From Aerococcus sp. (GTDB taxonomy: Bacteria > Bacillota > Bacilli > Lactobacillales > Aerococcaceae), in contig JAUMZE010000004.1 in the NCBI GenBank assembly GCA_030528285.1, positions 1 to 64,000 on the forward strand: a stretch of 64,000 nt of DNA, written 5' to 3'. Each line of letters starts with the position of its first letter. Within the stretch, counting starts at the first letter, position 1. The notes beneath the pieces were generated by a model, which had not been told where the DNA came from, ran no database searches, and saw only the letters and a program-made list of their open reading frames with translations. Of this stretch, positions 43,629 to 52,872 are shown piece after piece. Made by a program: the position numbers and the translations under genes.

Positions 43629-44597
43629 TTATTTGAAGATGTTGATGATGGACTGTACCGTGTCTTTCACAAATTGGACAATGCGGTCCCACAGACTCAT
43701 GATTTCTGATTTCTTATCTTCATCGAGGTTGTCCCACGTTTCTTTGGCTTTGTCGGCGATGTCTTTACCGGTTTCGCGAATCTTGTCACCGAGATTGTTC
43801 AGCGCTTGTTTCTGATCGTTCGTTAATTCGAGCTTACTGAAGCGCTGCATGAGCTGGTTTAATTGATTCAGGTTGTCCTGGGAGAGAATCCCATTCAAGT
43901 CATAGTTATTGATGACATTGTTGATAATGACTTGGATCTGATTATGATCGATGCTGCCGCCATTATTGTCCTTGTAGTCCTGGATTTGTTCCTTGATATC
44001 TGCAATTGCTGCATTGAGCGACTCATCGGAATAACCGTCTTTGTCCTTGTTGTCCTTAGTGATTTGAGCGGCTGTATCCAATTCATCCTGAGCGACACTG
44101 ACTGCTTCTGAGTTCAACGTCTTGCCGGATTTCTGGAAAGCCTTGTAGACCCCAGCGAGCGCGCCAGATCCGTCCACGGCAACGGCAGAGGCTACCTTGA
44201 TATCGACGTTCGTAGCACCTGCTGTGATCGCTGCATTTTCATACTGTAGCTGTGTGATGGCGGTAATGGTGTTAGGTGTTTTGATTTCGACGGTTACACC
44301 ACCGTTGTTATTAACAGGTGTGATGTAGGTCGATGAATAGACCTGATAGTAATTGTAATTGTCGTGAAGCAGATCATTCATCTCATTAATGGCCACCGGA
44401 ATTTCGGTCGTGCCATTCTTGACACCGAGTAACTGCTTCGTTTGATTGAATTGATCCGTCGTTAAACTCTCACCATACGTGAACATCGGCTGAATGCTAT
44501 CCGCCTTCGCTTCTGGTGCGAAAAAGCTGACGACAAATAATAGCGCCGCGACCCCCCAGATCCATTTTGGGTAACGGTGCAGTCTTTGATTTTTCAT
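43629..44597 (-). CDS. DUF1002 family secreted protein (YpuA-like)
   Basis: A 322-aa exported protein. The signal peptide ends near AKAD-S (about residue 33). The body matches the DUF1002/YpuA layout: DQFNQTKQLLGV, VEIKTPNTITAITQLQYENAAITAGATNVDIKVASAVAVDGSGALAGVYKA. The C-terminal part is helical, with an amphipathic end (KDTVQSIINIFK). The family function is unknown, with a suggested link to the envelope. Start at 44597 after AGGAGGA. Confidence 0.78.
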   Translation of the reverse strand: MKNQRLHRYPKWIWGVAALLFVVSFFAPEAKADSIQPMFTYGESLTTDQFNQTKQLLGVKNGTTEIPVAINEMNDLLHDNYNYYQVYSSTYITPVNNNGGVTVEIKTPNTITAITQLQYENAAITAGATNVDIKVASAVAVDGSGALAGVYKAFQKSGKTLNSEAVSVAQDELDTAAQITKDNKDKDGYSDESLNAAIADIKEQIQDYKDNNGGSIDHNQIQVIINNVINNYDLNGILSQDNLNQLNQLMQRFSKLELTNDQKQALNNLGDKIRETGKDIADKAKETWDNLDEDKKSEIMSLWDRIVQFVKDTVQSIINIFK

Positions 44598-44724
44598 AGT
44601 TTTTCCTCCTAAATGAATCCGTTTCATGTGCTTCTAGTATACCATGTTCCCACGTACGAGAGATTATGAAACGATTAATATCCACTAAAGATAGACTTAA
44701 GGATGCTGATAAAGTCCTCTATCT

Positions 44725-44763
44725 ACAAAAAACGGACAGTCTGGAACTCGCCAGCCTGCCCGT
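44725..44763 (-). terminator. Terminator of the glycoside hydrolase-like gene
   Basis: AACGGACAG pairs with CTGCCCGTT around an inner CTGG/CCAG stem, with six T on the minus strand. Confidence 0.75.
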
Positions 44764-44779
44764 TCACTGTCACTCACGT

Positions 44780-46087
44780 CTATTTGTAATCGACGTCTGC
44801 GTTGTAGTCATTTGCGGCATTCCACAAGAGATATTCGTGGACGCCATTATCAGATAAGGCGTTAATCTGTGCTTGAATCGCCTCGGCATCATAGTTCATG
44901 TACATCCCGCTTCCGAGATATTCGGCAGTGAAGGATTGCAGCCACGGACGAGATTTCTTCGTTTCGTCCTCGCCGATTTCTTTCAAATTGGCCTTCTCCA
45001 CTTGGATGTAGTTATTGACGACGCCATATGGTTCTTTGTCCGGGGCTGGATAACCGAAGTCACCAGATTGCCAGTGCGATGGATAGATCATCCCGGAGAT
45101 ATGGTCGACTTGTTTAGCCATCATTTCATAGTTCTGGCCAATCCCTGGAGCGCTCTTGGTTGTCGTGACATAGCCGAAGAGATCCGCGGAGACATCTACG
45201 CCATATTCGCGGAGTTCCTTGTTCGCATAGCTGAGGAAGTCTGCGATCGCATGTTGCCGTGCCTCCACGCTATCCTTTCCATATTTGGCGTAATCTCCCA
45301 TATCATAATTCAGAGAGTCTGCAAAGGTCTCGAAGCCTTCTGGGAAACGCACATAGTCGAATTGAATATCCTTGAACCCCAATTGCGCAGCACCCTTTGC
45401 GATATCCACGAGATACTTCCAGGCATCTTTGTTGAATGGATTGAGGAAGCTCTGTCCCCCTGCATCTTTCCATACTTGGTTGTTGCTGTCGCGGAAACTC
45501 CATTCCGGATGTTCTTCTGTGATGGTATTGTCCTTGAATGTCGTAATCCGGGCAATCGGATAAATGTTGCTCTTCGCTAGACGCTGGATCAAGTTTTTCC
45601 CGTCGAAGGTCTGATCGACATTCTTCTGGATGAGGTCATTATTGATTTCAAGCGGGGTCGCAATGGATCCCCAGTCACTTTTCACATCGATCGCGACACT
45701 ATTGAGGCCGGTATCCTCTACCAGCTTGAGATTTTTCTCGAGGAGATTCTTCTGACCCATGCCATAAGCGGAGAGGTAGATGCCCTTCACACCATCACTT
45801 GGATAGGGGATATTGACGTCACTTTGGCGGTAATATTTCTTGGGTTTGTCGGTTGGGAGCGTGAGGAAGCCATCGTTATTCACCTTGATGGCGTCATTAG
45901 GCATGTCGCGTAGGGCTTGCTGGTTGGCAGTGGGGCCGCCCACCCCCAATGAACCAAAGAGACTCGGGACTTTCCAAGCGAGGAAGACAGTCACTAGTGC
46001 AAAGACAATCACGCTCCCCACAATGACCATCCAGAGTGGGCGCGGGGCTTTCTGGTGGCGAGATTTTTGAGCTTTAAATTTAGGCAT
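44780..46087 (-). CDS. Putative glycoside hydrolase (DUF4015 family), membrane anchored
   Basis: A 435-aa protein with one N-terminal membrane helix (about 19-42) and an extracellular TIM-barrel-like domain. Motifs of the DUF4015 putative glycosidases are present: GVKGIYLSAYGMG, AIDVKSDWG, ARITTFKD, IQFDYVRFPEGF and DHISGMIYPSHW. The acidic residues in FDYVRFPEG are candidate catalytic residues. Substrate unknown, perhaps a wall polysaccharide. It overlaps the upstream lipoprotein gene by 8 bp, so the two form an operon. Confidence 0.75.
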   Translation of the reverse strand: MPKFKAQKSRHQKAPRPLWMVIVGSVIVFALVTVFLAWKVPSLFGSLGVGGPTANQQALRDMPNDAIKVNNDGFLTLPTDKPKKYYRQSDVNIPYPSDGVKGIYLSAYGMGQKNLLEKNLKLVEDTGLNSVAIDVKSDWGSIATPLEINNDLIQKNVDQTFDGKNLIQRLAKSNIYPIARITTFKDNTITEEHPEWSFRDSNNQVWKDAGGQSFLNPFNKDAWKYLVDIAKGAAQLGFKDIQFDYVRFPEGFETFADSLNYDMGDYAKYGKDSVEARQHAIADFLSYANKELREYGVDVSADLFGYVTTTKSAPGIGQNYEMMAKQVDHISGMIYPSHWQSGDFGYPAPDKEPYGVVNNYIQVEKANLKEIGEDETKKSRPWLQSFTAEYLGSGMYMNYDAEAIQAQINALSDNGVHEYLLWNAANDYNADVDYK

Positions 46088-46646
46088 CCTTACCCTCCTC
46101 TTTCATGATGGCTTCACTGAGATTCTGCAACTTACCCTCTACTTTTTTCAATTGGTCTTGGGCTTTTTGATGGGTCTGGTTAATTTCGGCCATCTGGTCC
46201 TCAAAATCCGCTGTGGATGCTTTGTCGCCGGCAATCAGCTGATAGTAGGCAGTTTCTTGTTTTAATACCTGTTCATACTCGGTTAAATAGCCCTCAATCG
46301 TTTTTAGCGTGTCACGAGAGGTGGAGTGGAAAGTGGAATCCTTGGTTTTCTTCTGCTCGGTTTCGTCGTGGAGTTGGCTGAGATCTTCTTTCGCTTTGGC
46401 GTGGGCGTCTTGCCGCTTCTTGAGATTCTTTTGAACGCGCGATTTCTGATCGGTCATATTACTGAGATCTTCGGTGTCTTTCAGATCGGCTTCGAAATCT
46501 TTCTGGAGACTCGCTTCATTCACTTGGATATAATTAATTTGTTGAGTCATGTCCTTCATTTGATGGGTCATACTCTGATCGTTGGCTGAACAGGCAGCGA
46601 GGAACAAAACACTCACTCCCATCAGCAGCAGTTGGCGTTTCTTCAT
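46080..46646 (-). CDS. YkyA-like cell-wall-binding lipoprotein
   Basis: A 188-aa lipoprotein with the lipobox LFLAAC (cysteine 19). The rest is nearly all charged coiled coil (heptads from 30 to 185), as in the YkyA family of putative cell-wall lipoproteins. The function is not known. It is the first gene of a two-gene operon with the DUF4015 protein. Confidence 0.7.
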   Translation of the reverse strand: MKKRQLLLMGVSVLFLAACSANDQSMTHQMKDMTQQINYIQVNEASLQKDFEADLKDTEDLSNMTDQKSRVQKNLKKRQDAHAKAKEDLSQLHDETEQKKTKDSTFHSTSRDTLKTIEGYLTEYEQVLKQETAYYQLIAGDKASTADFEDQMAEINQTHQKAQDQLKKVEGKLQNLSEAIMKEEGKDA

Positions 46647-46827
46647 GATAAAACTCCTCTCTTCTTATCATCCTCGTTAACTATAACGAATGCAGAACCA
46701 TTAGTAAAGGCGGGCCCACTAATTCCCTCGTGAAATTTCAGGATAATGAAAAAAGAAGGAAAAGGTTGCTACTTCCTTAAGAAGGTCGAAAGTGAGAGGT
46801 CTGTTCATAGCTGTTAGACGGGAGAAT

Positions 46828-46836
46828 TGCTATAAT
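46828..46836 (+). promoter_or_regulatory. Extended -10 promoter of the zinc peptidase gene
   Basis: TGCTATAAT is a consensus extended -10, 35 bp before the start codon. Confidence 0.55.
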
Positions 46837-46871
46837 GGCTCTAAACAGTAAATCATAGAGGTGAACAAACC

Positions 46872-47576
46872 ATGATGTATCCATTTCTTTTCTTTGATCG
46901 AACTTATATTTTAATCTTAATCGGTGTGGTCATTTCTGGGATTGCGTCTTGGAATGTGAAGCGTACATTCGAGACGTATGATCGTTATGAAAACCAACGC
47001 GGACTGACGGGAACGGATGTCGCTGAACGCTTACTCCACGCAGCGGGCATTTACAATGTGCGTGTGGAACGTGTGAGCGGCGATTTGAGCGATTACTACG
47101 ATCCCACCAACAAGGTACTGCGTTTATCTGATGCAACAGCGAACTCCTCGTCAATTGCAGCACTTGGGGTAGCGGCGCACGAATGCGGGCACGCGATTCA
47201 GGATCAACAGAACTACTTCTTCTTGAAATTCCGAAACAGCATTGTGCCGGTCGTGAATCTAGGCACCAATGCGTCGTGGATGATCTTGATTCTCGGTGTC
47301 ATTATGGGACACGACCAGACCTTGATCGATTTGGGAATTATCCTATTTTCACTTGGATTCATCTTCCAGGTGTTAACGCTGCCTGTTGAGATCAATGCAT
47401 CGCGCCGTGCGATTCACATTCTAGATGAGGAACAGTTGCTCACTGCAGACGAACTGCCGTATGCGAAAACCGTCCTCAAAGCTGCTGCGATGACCTATGT
47501 GGCTGCTGTTTTTGCGAGTCTGTTGTCTCTGCTGCGGGTGGTACTCCTCTTCGGTGGCAATCGCCACGACAATTAA
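46872..47576 (+). CDS. Zinc metallopeptidase, YugP family
   Basis: A 234-aa membrane zinc peptidase. It has an N-terminal helix (about 10-26), the zinc motif AAHECGHAIQ (about 96-105) and further helices at about 120-180 and 205-228. A third ligand is probably in VEINASRRA. The target is unknown. Single gene flanked by its own promoter and a strong terminator. Two adjacent ATG codons are possible. Confidence 0.85.
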   Translation: MMYPFLFFDRTYILILIGVVISGIASWNVKRTFETYDRYENQRGLTGTDVAERLLHAAGIYNVRVERVSGDLSDYYDPTNKVLRLSDATANSSSIAALGVAAHECGHAIQDQQNYFFLKFRNSIVPVVNLGTNASWMILILGVIMGHDQTLIDLGIILFSLGFIFQVLTLPVEINASRRAIHILDEEQLLTADELPYAKTVLKAAAMTYVAAVFASLLSLLRVVLLFGGNRHDN

Positions 47577-47603
47577 ATGAGTCATTATAAAAATAATGGT
47601 TAA

Positions 47604-47651
47604 AAAATTCCTCCCGACTCTCGCCTTTAGAAGAGAGTTGGGAGGAATTTT
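47604..47651. terminator. Bidirectional terminator between yugP-like gene and glnA
   Basis: AAAATTCCTCCCGACTCT pairs with AGAGTTGGGAGGAATTTT with a short loop and T-runs on both sides. Confidence 0.85.
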
Positions 47652-47667
47652 GTTTTGTTAAGGAGGA

Positions 47668-49005
47668 TTAGTAAGTTTTGAGGTAGTGGTCAATTTCCCA
47701 CTTGGTCACTTGCATTTTGTAATCTTTGAACTCGATGGCTTTGGCCGTGATGAAGTTCGTGGAGATGTGTTTTCCTAAGGCATCCATGATTACCTGGTCA
47801 TGTTTGAGTTCATGCACGGCTTCACCGAGGCTGCGTGGCAATTGATCAATGTTGGAGTTATTGATGGCTTCGGAGGACATTCCGTAGATATTCTCATCCA
47901 CAGCTGATGGGGCATCTAATTCATTGGTAATCCCATCAATCGCGGCACCGATGCAGGCAGCCATCACGAGATATGGGTTCGCGGATGGATCCACGGAGCG
48001 CAACTCAATGCGGGTGGAGTTCCCACGTGAGGATGGAATACGTACGAGTGGAGAACGGTTATGAGAGGACCATGCGATATAAACTGGCGCTTCATAACCT
48101 GGCACCAAACGCTTGTAGGAGTTCACGAGTGGGTTCCCAACTGCGGTAATTGCTTTGGCGTGCTTCATAATCCCTGCGATAAATTGGTAGGTGAGAGCGG
48201 AGAGGCCATCTTTCGCTTCTGGATCGTACATCGCATTCCCTTTGTCGTTGAAGAGAGACATGTTGCAGTGCATCCCAGAACCGGAGATACCGTAGATCGG
48301 TTTTGGCATGAAGGTTGCGTGCAAGTTGTAACGGCGCGCAATGGTCTTCACCACTAACTTGAACAATTGGATTTTGTCGCAGGCTTCCACAACAGAGGCA
48401 TATTTGAAGTCAATTTCCTGCTGACCATCTGCCACTTCATGGTGAGACGCTTCAATTTCAAAGCCCATCTCTTCCAAGGTAATCACCGCTTCACGACGCA
48501 CATTCTCGCTCAAATCGATCGGTGCGAGGTCGAAGTAACCACCGTGATCGTTCAATTTTGTGGTTGGTTCACCATTTTCATCGAGTTTGAGGAGGAAGAA
48601 CTCCGCTTCGGCACCGAGGTTGAAATTGGAGAAGTTGAGATCGCCCAATTTTCTCACCATGCGTTTCAAGTTACCGCGTGGATCCCCTTCGAATGGTTGA
48701 CCATCTGGCATGTAGATGTCACAGATCAACATCGCAATGGAACGGTTATCGCTCGCCGTCCATGGGAAGATCGTCCAAGTATCGAGATCCGGAACCAGAT
48801 ACATATCGGATTCTTCGATGCGGACGAATCCTTCAATAGAGGAGCCATCGAACATCATTTTGTTGCTGAGTACCTTGTCTAGTTGGCTGATCGGCACTTC
48901 CACGTTCTTGAGCGTTCCATTCACATCGCTAAAGGCTAAGCGCAGAAAATGGACATTTTTATCTTCGGCTTCATGGCGAATATCATCAGCAGTAAAATGC
49001 TTCAT
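47668..49005 (-). CDS. glnA: Glutamine synthetase, type I
   Basis: A 445-aa GSI-alpha type glutamine synthetase, which makes glutamine from glutamate, ammonia and ATP. Conserved blocks are [19 protein letters not shown], the metal/glutamate site [37 protein letters not shown] and RIPSSRG. The adenylylation-type insert of GSI-beta is absent. glnR, which normally precedes glnA in Firmicutes, is not adjacent here, but a perfect GlnR/TnrA box lies upstream. Confidence 0.96.
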   Translation of the reverse strand: MKHFTADDIRHEAEDKNVHFLRLAFSDVNGTLKNVEVPISQLDKVLSNKMMFDGSSIEGFVRIEESDMYLVPDLDTWTIFPWTASDNRSIAMLICDIYMPDGQPFEGDPRGNLKRMVRKLGDLNFSNFNLGAEAEFFLLKLDENGEPTTKLNDHGGYFDLAPIDLSENVRREAVITLEEMGFEIEASHHEVADGQQEIDFKYASVVEACDKIQLFKLVVKTIARRYNLHATFMPKPIYGISGSGMHCNMSLFNDKGNAMYDPEAKDGLSALTYQFIAGIMKHAKAITAVGNPLVNSYKRLVPGYEAPVYIAWSSHNRSPLVRIPSSRGNSTRIELRSVDPSANPYLVMAACIGAAIDGITNELDAPSAVDENIYGMSSEAINNSNIDQLPRSLGEAVHELKHDQVIMDALGKHISTNFITAKAIEFKDYKMQVTKWEIDHYLKTY

Positions 49006-49089
49006 AATTTAATCTCCCATCATTGATACAGTCTTTTTATCAGTTATTAACGATATAAAACAATCAATAAGTCGTCACTCATCGCTTGT

Positions 49090-49106
49090 TGTAATAAAAT
49101 GTAACA
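49090..49106. promoter_or_regulatory. GlnR/TnrA box upstream of glnA
   Basis: TGTAATAAAATGTAACA is a perfect TGTNA-N7-TNACA site, 85 bp before glnA. It is enclosed by a perfect 9-bp inverted repeat (CACTCATCG at 49076 and CGATGAGTG at 49115). Confidence 0.75.
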
Positions 49107-49256
49107 CAAAACTACGATGAGTGCACGATAAAATTATTTACACAAGATTTTTTTAATATTTTAGGGAGGGATGAAGAGGAAATAGGAGAAGATTAAGATC
49201 AATAGAAGGGGTTGAAATACGATTGTGACGGTGATTATGGGTGGCCTGTGTATGCA

Positions 49257-49273
49257 TGTCAATAAATGTTACA
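49257..49273. promoter_or_regulatory. Second GlnR/TnrA box, nearer metQ
   Basis: TGTCAATAAATGTTACA is a second perfect TGTNA-N7-TNACA site, about 65 bp upstream of the metQ -10. Confidence 0.7.
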
Positions 49274-49402
49274 TTTTATCTTTGGAGAAGTAAGTGGATA
49301 AAATAATCAAAATAGGCGTACCACGTTGAGAAAAATATGGTATAGTCATTAGCAAAGACTTTACTAAGTCTTAAAAAATTCACAGTAAAGGAGTTGGGAT
49401 TG

Positions 49403-50218
49403 ATGAAGAAGAAACACTGGATTAGCCTCTTATTAGGATTGGTGGTTATCCTCATGTCAGCATGTGGTCTAGGTGGCGGTGATAGCTCGATGCAGACGGT
49501 CAAAGTTGGCGTCGTGGGCGATCAGCAGGATGCGTGGGAACATGTGAAGGATAAAATCAAAAAAGAAGGCATTAACCTGGAGCTCGTGAAGATGAGTGAC
49601 TATGTGACGCCAAACACCGCGCTCGCAGATGGCAGCATCGATCTCAATGCCTTCCAGACCGTACAATATCTCGAACAATGGAACAAGGAGCGTAAAACGG
49701 ATCTCGTGAATATCGGTTTTACCTATGTAGAACCAATGGGCATCTATTCCGACCAAGTGAAATCCTTGGATAATGTTCCAGAGGGTGGCCAGGTGACCAT
49801 TCCTGATGACAAGACCAATGAAGCGCGTGGATTACGAACCTTAGAAAAAGCGGGCCTCATCAAGTTAAAGGGAAAAGTGGACTTCCCGACCGTTTCCGAT
49901 GTGACGGACAACCCACATAAATTGAACATTAAAACGATGAGCGCAGAACAATTACCACAGGCGAAGAGCGACCCCAAAGTGGCACTGGCTGTCATCAACA
50001 ATAATTACGCGGTAGAAGCGGGATTATCAATTGAAGATGCGCTGTATCGTGAACCAGAAGAAGGCACAGAACCATTCTGGAACATTATTGCTGCACGTGG
50101 AGAAGACAAGAATAACGAAACCTATCGTAAAATTGTCGATGCCTTCCAAAGTAAGGACACTGCGGATGTTATTAAGAAAGCCACAGACGGCAATCAAGTG
50201 CCAGTCTTCGATAATTAG
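49403..50218 (+). CDS. metQ: MetQ/NlpA family methionine-type substrate-binding lipoprotein
   Basis: A 271-aa lipoprotein (lipobox LMSAC near residue 21) of the MetQ/NlpA family, which binds methionine or related amino acids for an ABC importer. Typical segments are KVGVVGDQQDAWEHVKDK, NTALADGSIDLNAFQTVQYLEQW, VTIPDDKTNEARGLRTLEKAGLIKL and AVINNNYAVEAGL. The metN ATPase and metP permease genes are not adjacent, so it is an orphan binding protein. The start follows AAAGGAG. A GlnR box upstream suggests nitrogen control, so the ligand could differ from methionine. Confidence 0.85.
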   Translation: MKKKHWISLLLGLVVILMSACGLGGGDSSMQTVKVGVVGDQQDAWEHVKDKIKKEGINLELVKMSDYVTPNTALADGSIDLNAFQTVQYLEQWNKERKTDLVNIGFTYVEPMGIYSDQVKSLDNVPEGGQVTIPDDKTNEARGLRTLEKAGLIKLKGKVDFPTVSDVTDNPHKLNIKTMSAEQLPQAKSDPKVALAVINNNYAVEAGLSIEDALYREPEEGTEPFWNIIAARGEDKNNETYRKIVDAFQSKDTADVIKKATDGNQVPVFDN

Positions 50219-50273
50219 GGTGGCATTGAAACGAGATAGGCATTCACCGCTTATCGATGACATGATAGATGGA

Positions 50274-50306
50274 GGAGCTGTTTCTTTTATGGAGACAGCT
50301 CTTTTT
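50274..50306 (+). terminator. Terminator after metQ
   Basis: GAGCTGT (50275) pairs with ACAGCTC (50295), then five T. Confidence 0.75.
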
Positions 50307-50374
50307 GTTTGTGAGTGGCAGGAGGACTTGTTAGAATGACGCCAATGAGATCAACGAAAAGGGATGAAGCACGT

Positions 50375-51055
50375 ATGCAGACGGTGATTTTTTGTGGGCA
50401 TCCACACTTGGAAGCATCAGGGAGCCATCAATTTTTGAAGGCAGCAACCCCTAAAAGCATTCCTTTTGAACAGATTGAACTACCATTAACAACGGAAACC
50501 ATCGAGCACCACCAATCTTTGATAATGACGTGTGATCGTTTCTTCATCCAGTTCCCGCTCTACTGGTATCAGGCACCGGGGTCTATTTCCGGTTGGCTTG
50601 AAGCGGTGTTAACGGATGATTTTATGGAATCGATGGGAACTCACTGGCAAGACAAAGAGATGGGAATTATCCTATCGACTGGGCGACCGGTGAGTGCCTT
50701 TCAATCAGGAGGTGAGGAAAATTTTACGATCAGTGACCTCCTCAAACCGTTTGAAGCACTGGCAACGAATCTGGGGATGACGTATCTACCGCCATTCGTA
50801 CTCGCCCAACATCACTACGCCACGCCTGAAGAACAGCGTTGCCACCTCATTCAATACCAAATGGCACTGACCCTTCCAAAAGGTGCGCATTTCAGTGAAC
50901 GTACACGGTGGCTGATGGCGTCCCTCAAGGAGCATGAAAGAACACTCCCAGATGTACTGAAGGAACAGCTAGAGCCATTCCTCATGAGTTGGGAAGACGC
51001 ACTCGACCAATGGGAAGCACTCAGGATGGAATTACCGAAAAATCCGTGGCAGTAA
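50375..51055 (+). CDS. NAD(P)H-dependent oxidoreductase, flavodoxin-like (KefF/MdaB type)
   Basis: A 226-aa flavoprotein of the flavodoxin_2 family, quinone or nitro reductases. The signature IQFPLYWYQAPGSISGWLEAVLT (about 65-87) is clear; the N-terminal VIFCGHPHLEASGSHQFLKA is the FMN phosphate-binding region. Several upstream in-frame starts exist; the ATG at 50375 has AAGGGATGA before it and fits the family length. It ends at an AAGGAGG that serves the small gene next to it. Confidence 0.8.
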   Translation: MQTVIFCGHPHLEASGSHQFLKAATPKSIPFEQIELPLTTETIEHHQSLIMTCDRFFIQFPLYWYQAPGSISGWLEAVLTDDFMESMGTHWQDKEMGIILSTGRPVSAFQSGGEENFTISDLLKPFEALATNLGMTYLPPFVLAQHHYATPEEQRCHLIQYQMALTLPKGAHFSERTRWLMASLKEHERTLPDVLKEQLEPFLMSWEDALDQWEALRMELPKNPWQ

Positions 51056-51071
51056 GGAGGCAGGAATAAAA

Positions 51072-51251
51072 ATGAATGAAACGTTCCAGTGGCAGCAGCA
51101 ACTGCTCCAACAAGCCCTATCTAACGTAAAAGACTATGAAACCCGTGCCCTAATTGAAGCGTGCGCGACATCCATTCTGGAACTCCAAAAACGCCAAACC
51201 CAAGCAGAGGGGCGATTGGACGGAATAATGTGGAATCATGAAGAGTGGTGA
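51072..51251 (+). CDS. Small protein of unknown function (59 aa)
   Basis: A 59-codon frame starting MNETFQWQQQLLQQALSNV and ending IMWNHEEW. AAGGAGG lies 11 bp before the ATG, directly after the stop of the oxidoreductase gene, so the two are probably cotranslated. The sequence is Gln-rich, helical, with one Cys (EACATS) and Trp residues, and no membrane segment. I do not recognise a family. The frame ends 3 bp before the -35 box of the tyrS T-box promoter. Confidence 0.6.
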   Translation: MNETFQWQQQLLQQALSNVKDYETRALIEACATSILELQKRQTQAEGRLDGIMWNHEEW

Positions 51252-51253
51252 GA

Positions 51254-51282
51254 TTGACAGCGGTGAGGCGCTTGGCTATACT
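51254..51282 (+). promoter_or_regulatory. Promoter of the tyrS T-box transcript
   Basis: TTGACA, exactly 17 nt, TATACT. It is a near-consensus sigma-A promoter. Confidence 0.85.
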
Positions 51283-51288
51283 TAGTGA

Positions 51289-51529
51289 TACAGTTGACGA
51301 TCTGCGTGAGAGTAACAGAGGCAGTGGCAATAAGAGAGTGAGTGGTTGCTGAAAACTGACCAAGCTGTTGATGTGAATTACACACGCCTAGAAGCGACGA
51401 AGCGACTAGCAGAGGATTTTCGGTTCGGTGCGTTATAGCCGATGAGTGGCAGTGGGAAGACCTACTGCAAGTTGGGTGGTACCACGAAAATCATCGTCCC
51501 TACACAAGGTAACGTGTAGGGACTTTTTT
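51289..51529 (+). promoter_or_regulatory. Tyrosyl T-box riboswitch
   Basis: A T-box leader that reads uncharged tRNA-Tyr. Stem I contains GAGAGTAAC, the AGAGAGTGAGTGG distal element and the specifier UAC (51379-51381, GAATTAC context). The conserved T-box GGGTGGTACCACG is at 51474-51486. The terminator is GTCCCTACAC/GTGTAGGGAC (51496-51523) with six T. The tyrosine codon as specifier fits the downstream tyrS. Confidence 0.92.
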
Positions 51530-51606
51530 ATGGATTCGTCATGAAAGATTTTGTTTATTAAATAGGTAATGATTATATCAAGACTAAAAGAAAGCGAGTG
51601 GTTATC

Positions 51607-52872
51607 ATGAATATAATGGATGAATTAGCTTGGCGTGGGGCAGTGAACCAACAAACAGACGAACAGGGGCTCTATGATTACGTGGAGAATCACGACATTA
51701 CCCTATACTGCGGGGTAGATCCGACGGGGGATTCGCTCCATATTGGACATTTGATTCCGTTCATGGTGCTTAAACGATTCCAATTGGCGGGACATCATCC
51801 AGTGATTGTCATTGGAGGGTTGACCGGTTCAATCGGGGACCCATCCGGTAAATCGGAGGAACGCCAACTCCAATCGATGGAACAGGTACAGCATAATGCA
51901 GAGAAATTGACCGCTATGATGAATAAACTCTTCATCGATCGCGATCAGACGGGTGATTTCCAGATCGTTAATAACTATGACTGGACGCATCAGTTGACCT
52001 TGATTGATTTCCTGCGTGACTACGGGAAACTCTTCAATGTGAACACCATGCTCAACAAGGATATCGTGGCATCGCGTTTAGAGGTGGGAATTTCCTACAC
52101 CGAATTCACGTACCAGATCCTTCAAGCCATGGACTTTCTACATCTCTACCAAGAAAAGAATGTCCGCCTGCAGATTGGTGGGGCCGATCAATGGGGAAAT
52201 ATCACTGGTGGATTGGAACTCATCCGTAAAGTTGAAGGCCCGGACGCTAAAGCTTTTGGGATGACCATTCCATTACTGTTGAAATCGGACGGCACCAAAT
52301 TTGGTAAAACAGCAGGTGGTGCGGTTTGGTTAGATCCAGAAAAGACCTCTCCTTATGAGTTCTACCAGTTCTGGATTAACCAACAGGACAGTGACGTGAT
52401 TCGTTATCTAAAATACTTCACCTTCTTCTCCAAAGAAGAGATTGAAGCACTTGCAAAAAAGGTTGAAACAGAACCAGAAAAACGCACCGCACAAAAAGCA
52501 CTCGCAACGGAAATGACACTCTTTGTTCACGGCGAGGAAGGACTCAAGGACGCACAGACGATTACGGACGCCCTCTTCTCTGGGGAGATTAAAGCCCTGA
52601 ACGCCAAACAGATTGAACAGGGCTTTGGGAAGATGCCAGGTGAAACGATCAGTCAAGAACAAAAAGATATTGTGAGCTGGCTGGTGGAATACGGTGTGGA
52701 TAAATCGAAACGCCAAGCCCGTGAAGACGTTAATAATGGAGCAATCTACTTGAATGGAGAACGTGTGACGGATCTGGATTACCAAGTGGGCGCTAAGGAT
52801 GCGATCGATGGGCGCTACATTGTCGTCCGTCGTGGTAAGAAGAAATATTTCTTGATGACAGTAGAAGACTAA
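51607..52872 (+). CDS. tyrS: Tyrosine--tRNA ligase
   Basis: A 421-aa class I tRNA synthetase. It has the HIGH motif (HIGHLIPF, about 48-55), the tyrosine-binding GGADQWGNITGG (about 193-204), a KMSKS-like KFGKT (about 231-235) and a C-terminal S4 RNA-binding domain (about 355-415, KSKRQAREDVNNGAIYLNGERV). Expression is controlled by the T-box. The start is ATG 51607 or a GTG three codons upstream; the binding site is poor in either case. Confidence 0.95.
   Translation: MNIMDELAWRGAVNQQTDEQGLYDYVENHDITLYCGVDPTGDSLHIGHLIPFMVLKRFQLAGHHPVIVIGGLTGSIGDPSGKSEERQLQSMEQVQHNAEKLTAMMNKLFIDRDQTGDFQIVNNYDWTHQLTLIDFLRDYGKLFNVNTMLNKDIVASRLEVGISYTEFTYQILQAMDFLHLYQEKNVRLQIGGADQWGNITGGLELIRKVEGPDAKAFGMTIPLLLKSDGTKFGKTAGGAVWLDPEKTSPYEFYQFWINQQDSDVIRYLKYFTFFSKEEIEALAKKVETEPEKRTAQKALATEMTLFVHGEEGLKDAQTITDALFSGEIKALNAKQIEQGFGKMPGETISQEQKDIVSWLVEYGVDKSKRQAREDVNNGAIYLNGERVTDLDYQVGAKDAIDGRYIVVRRGKKKYFLMTVED

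Larger units (their letters stand above)
49006..49402. other. Divergent regulatory region between glnA and metQ
   Basis: These 397 bases hold two GlnR boxes, a 9-bp inverted repeat around the first, and the extended -10 TGGTATAGT (49338-49346) of metQ. No S-box, Met T-box or open reading frame is seen. Confidence 0.6.
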
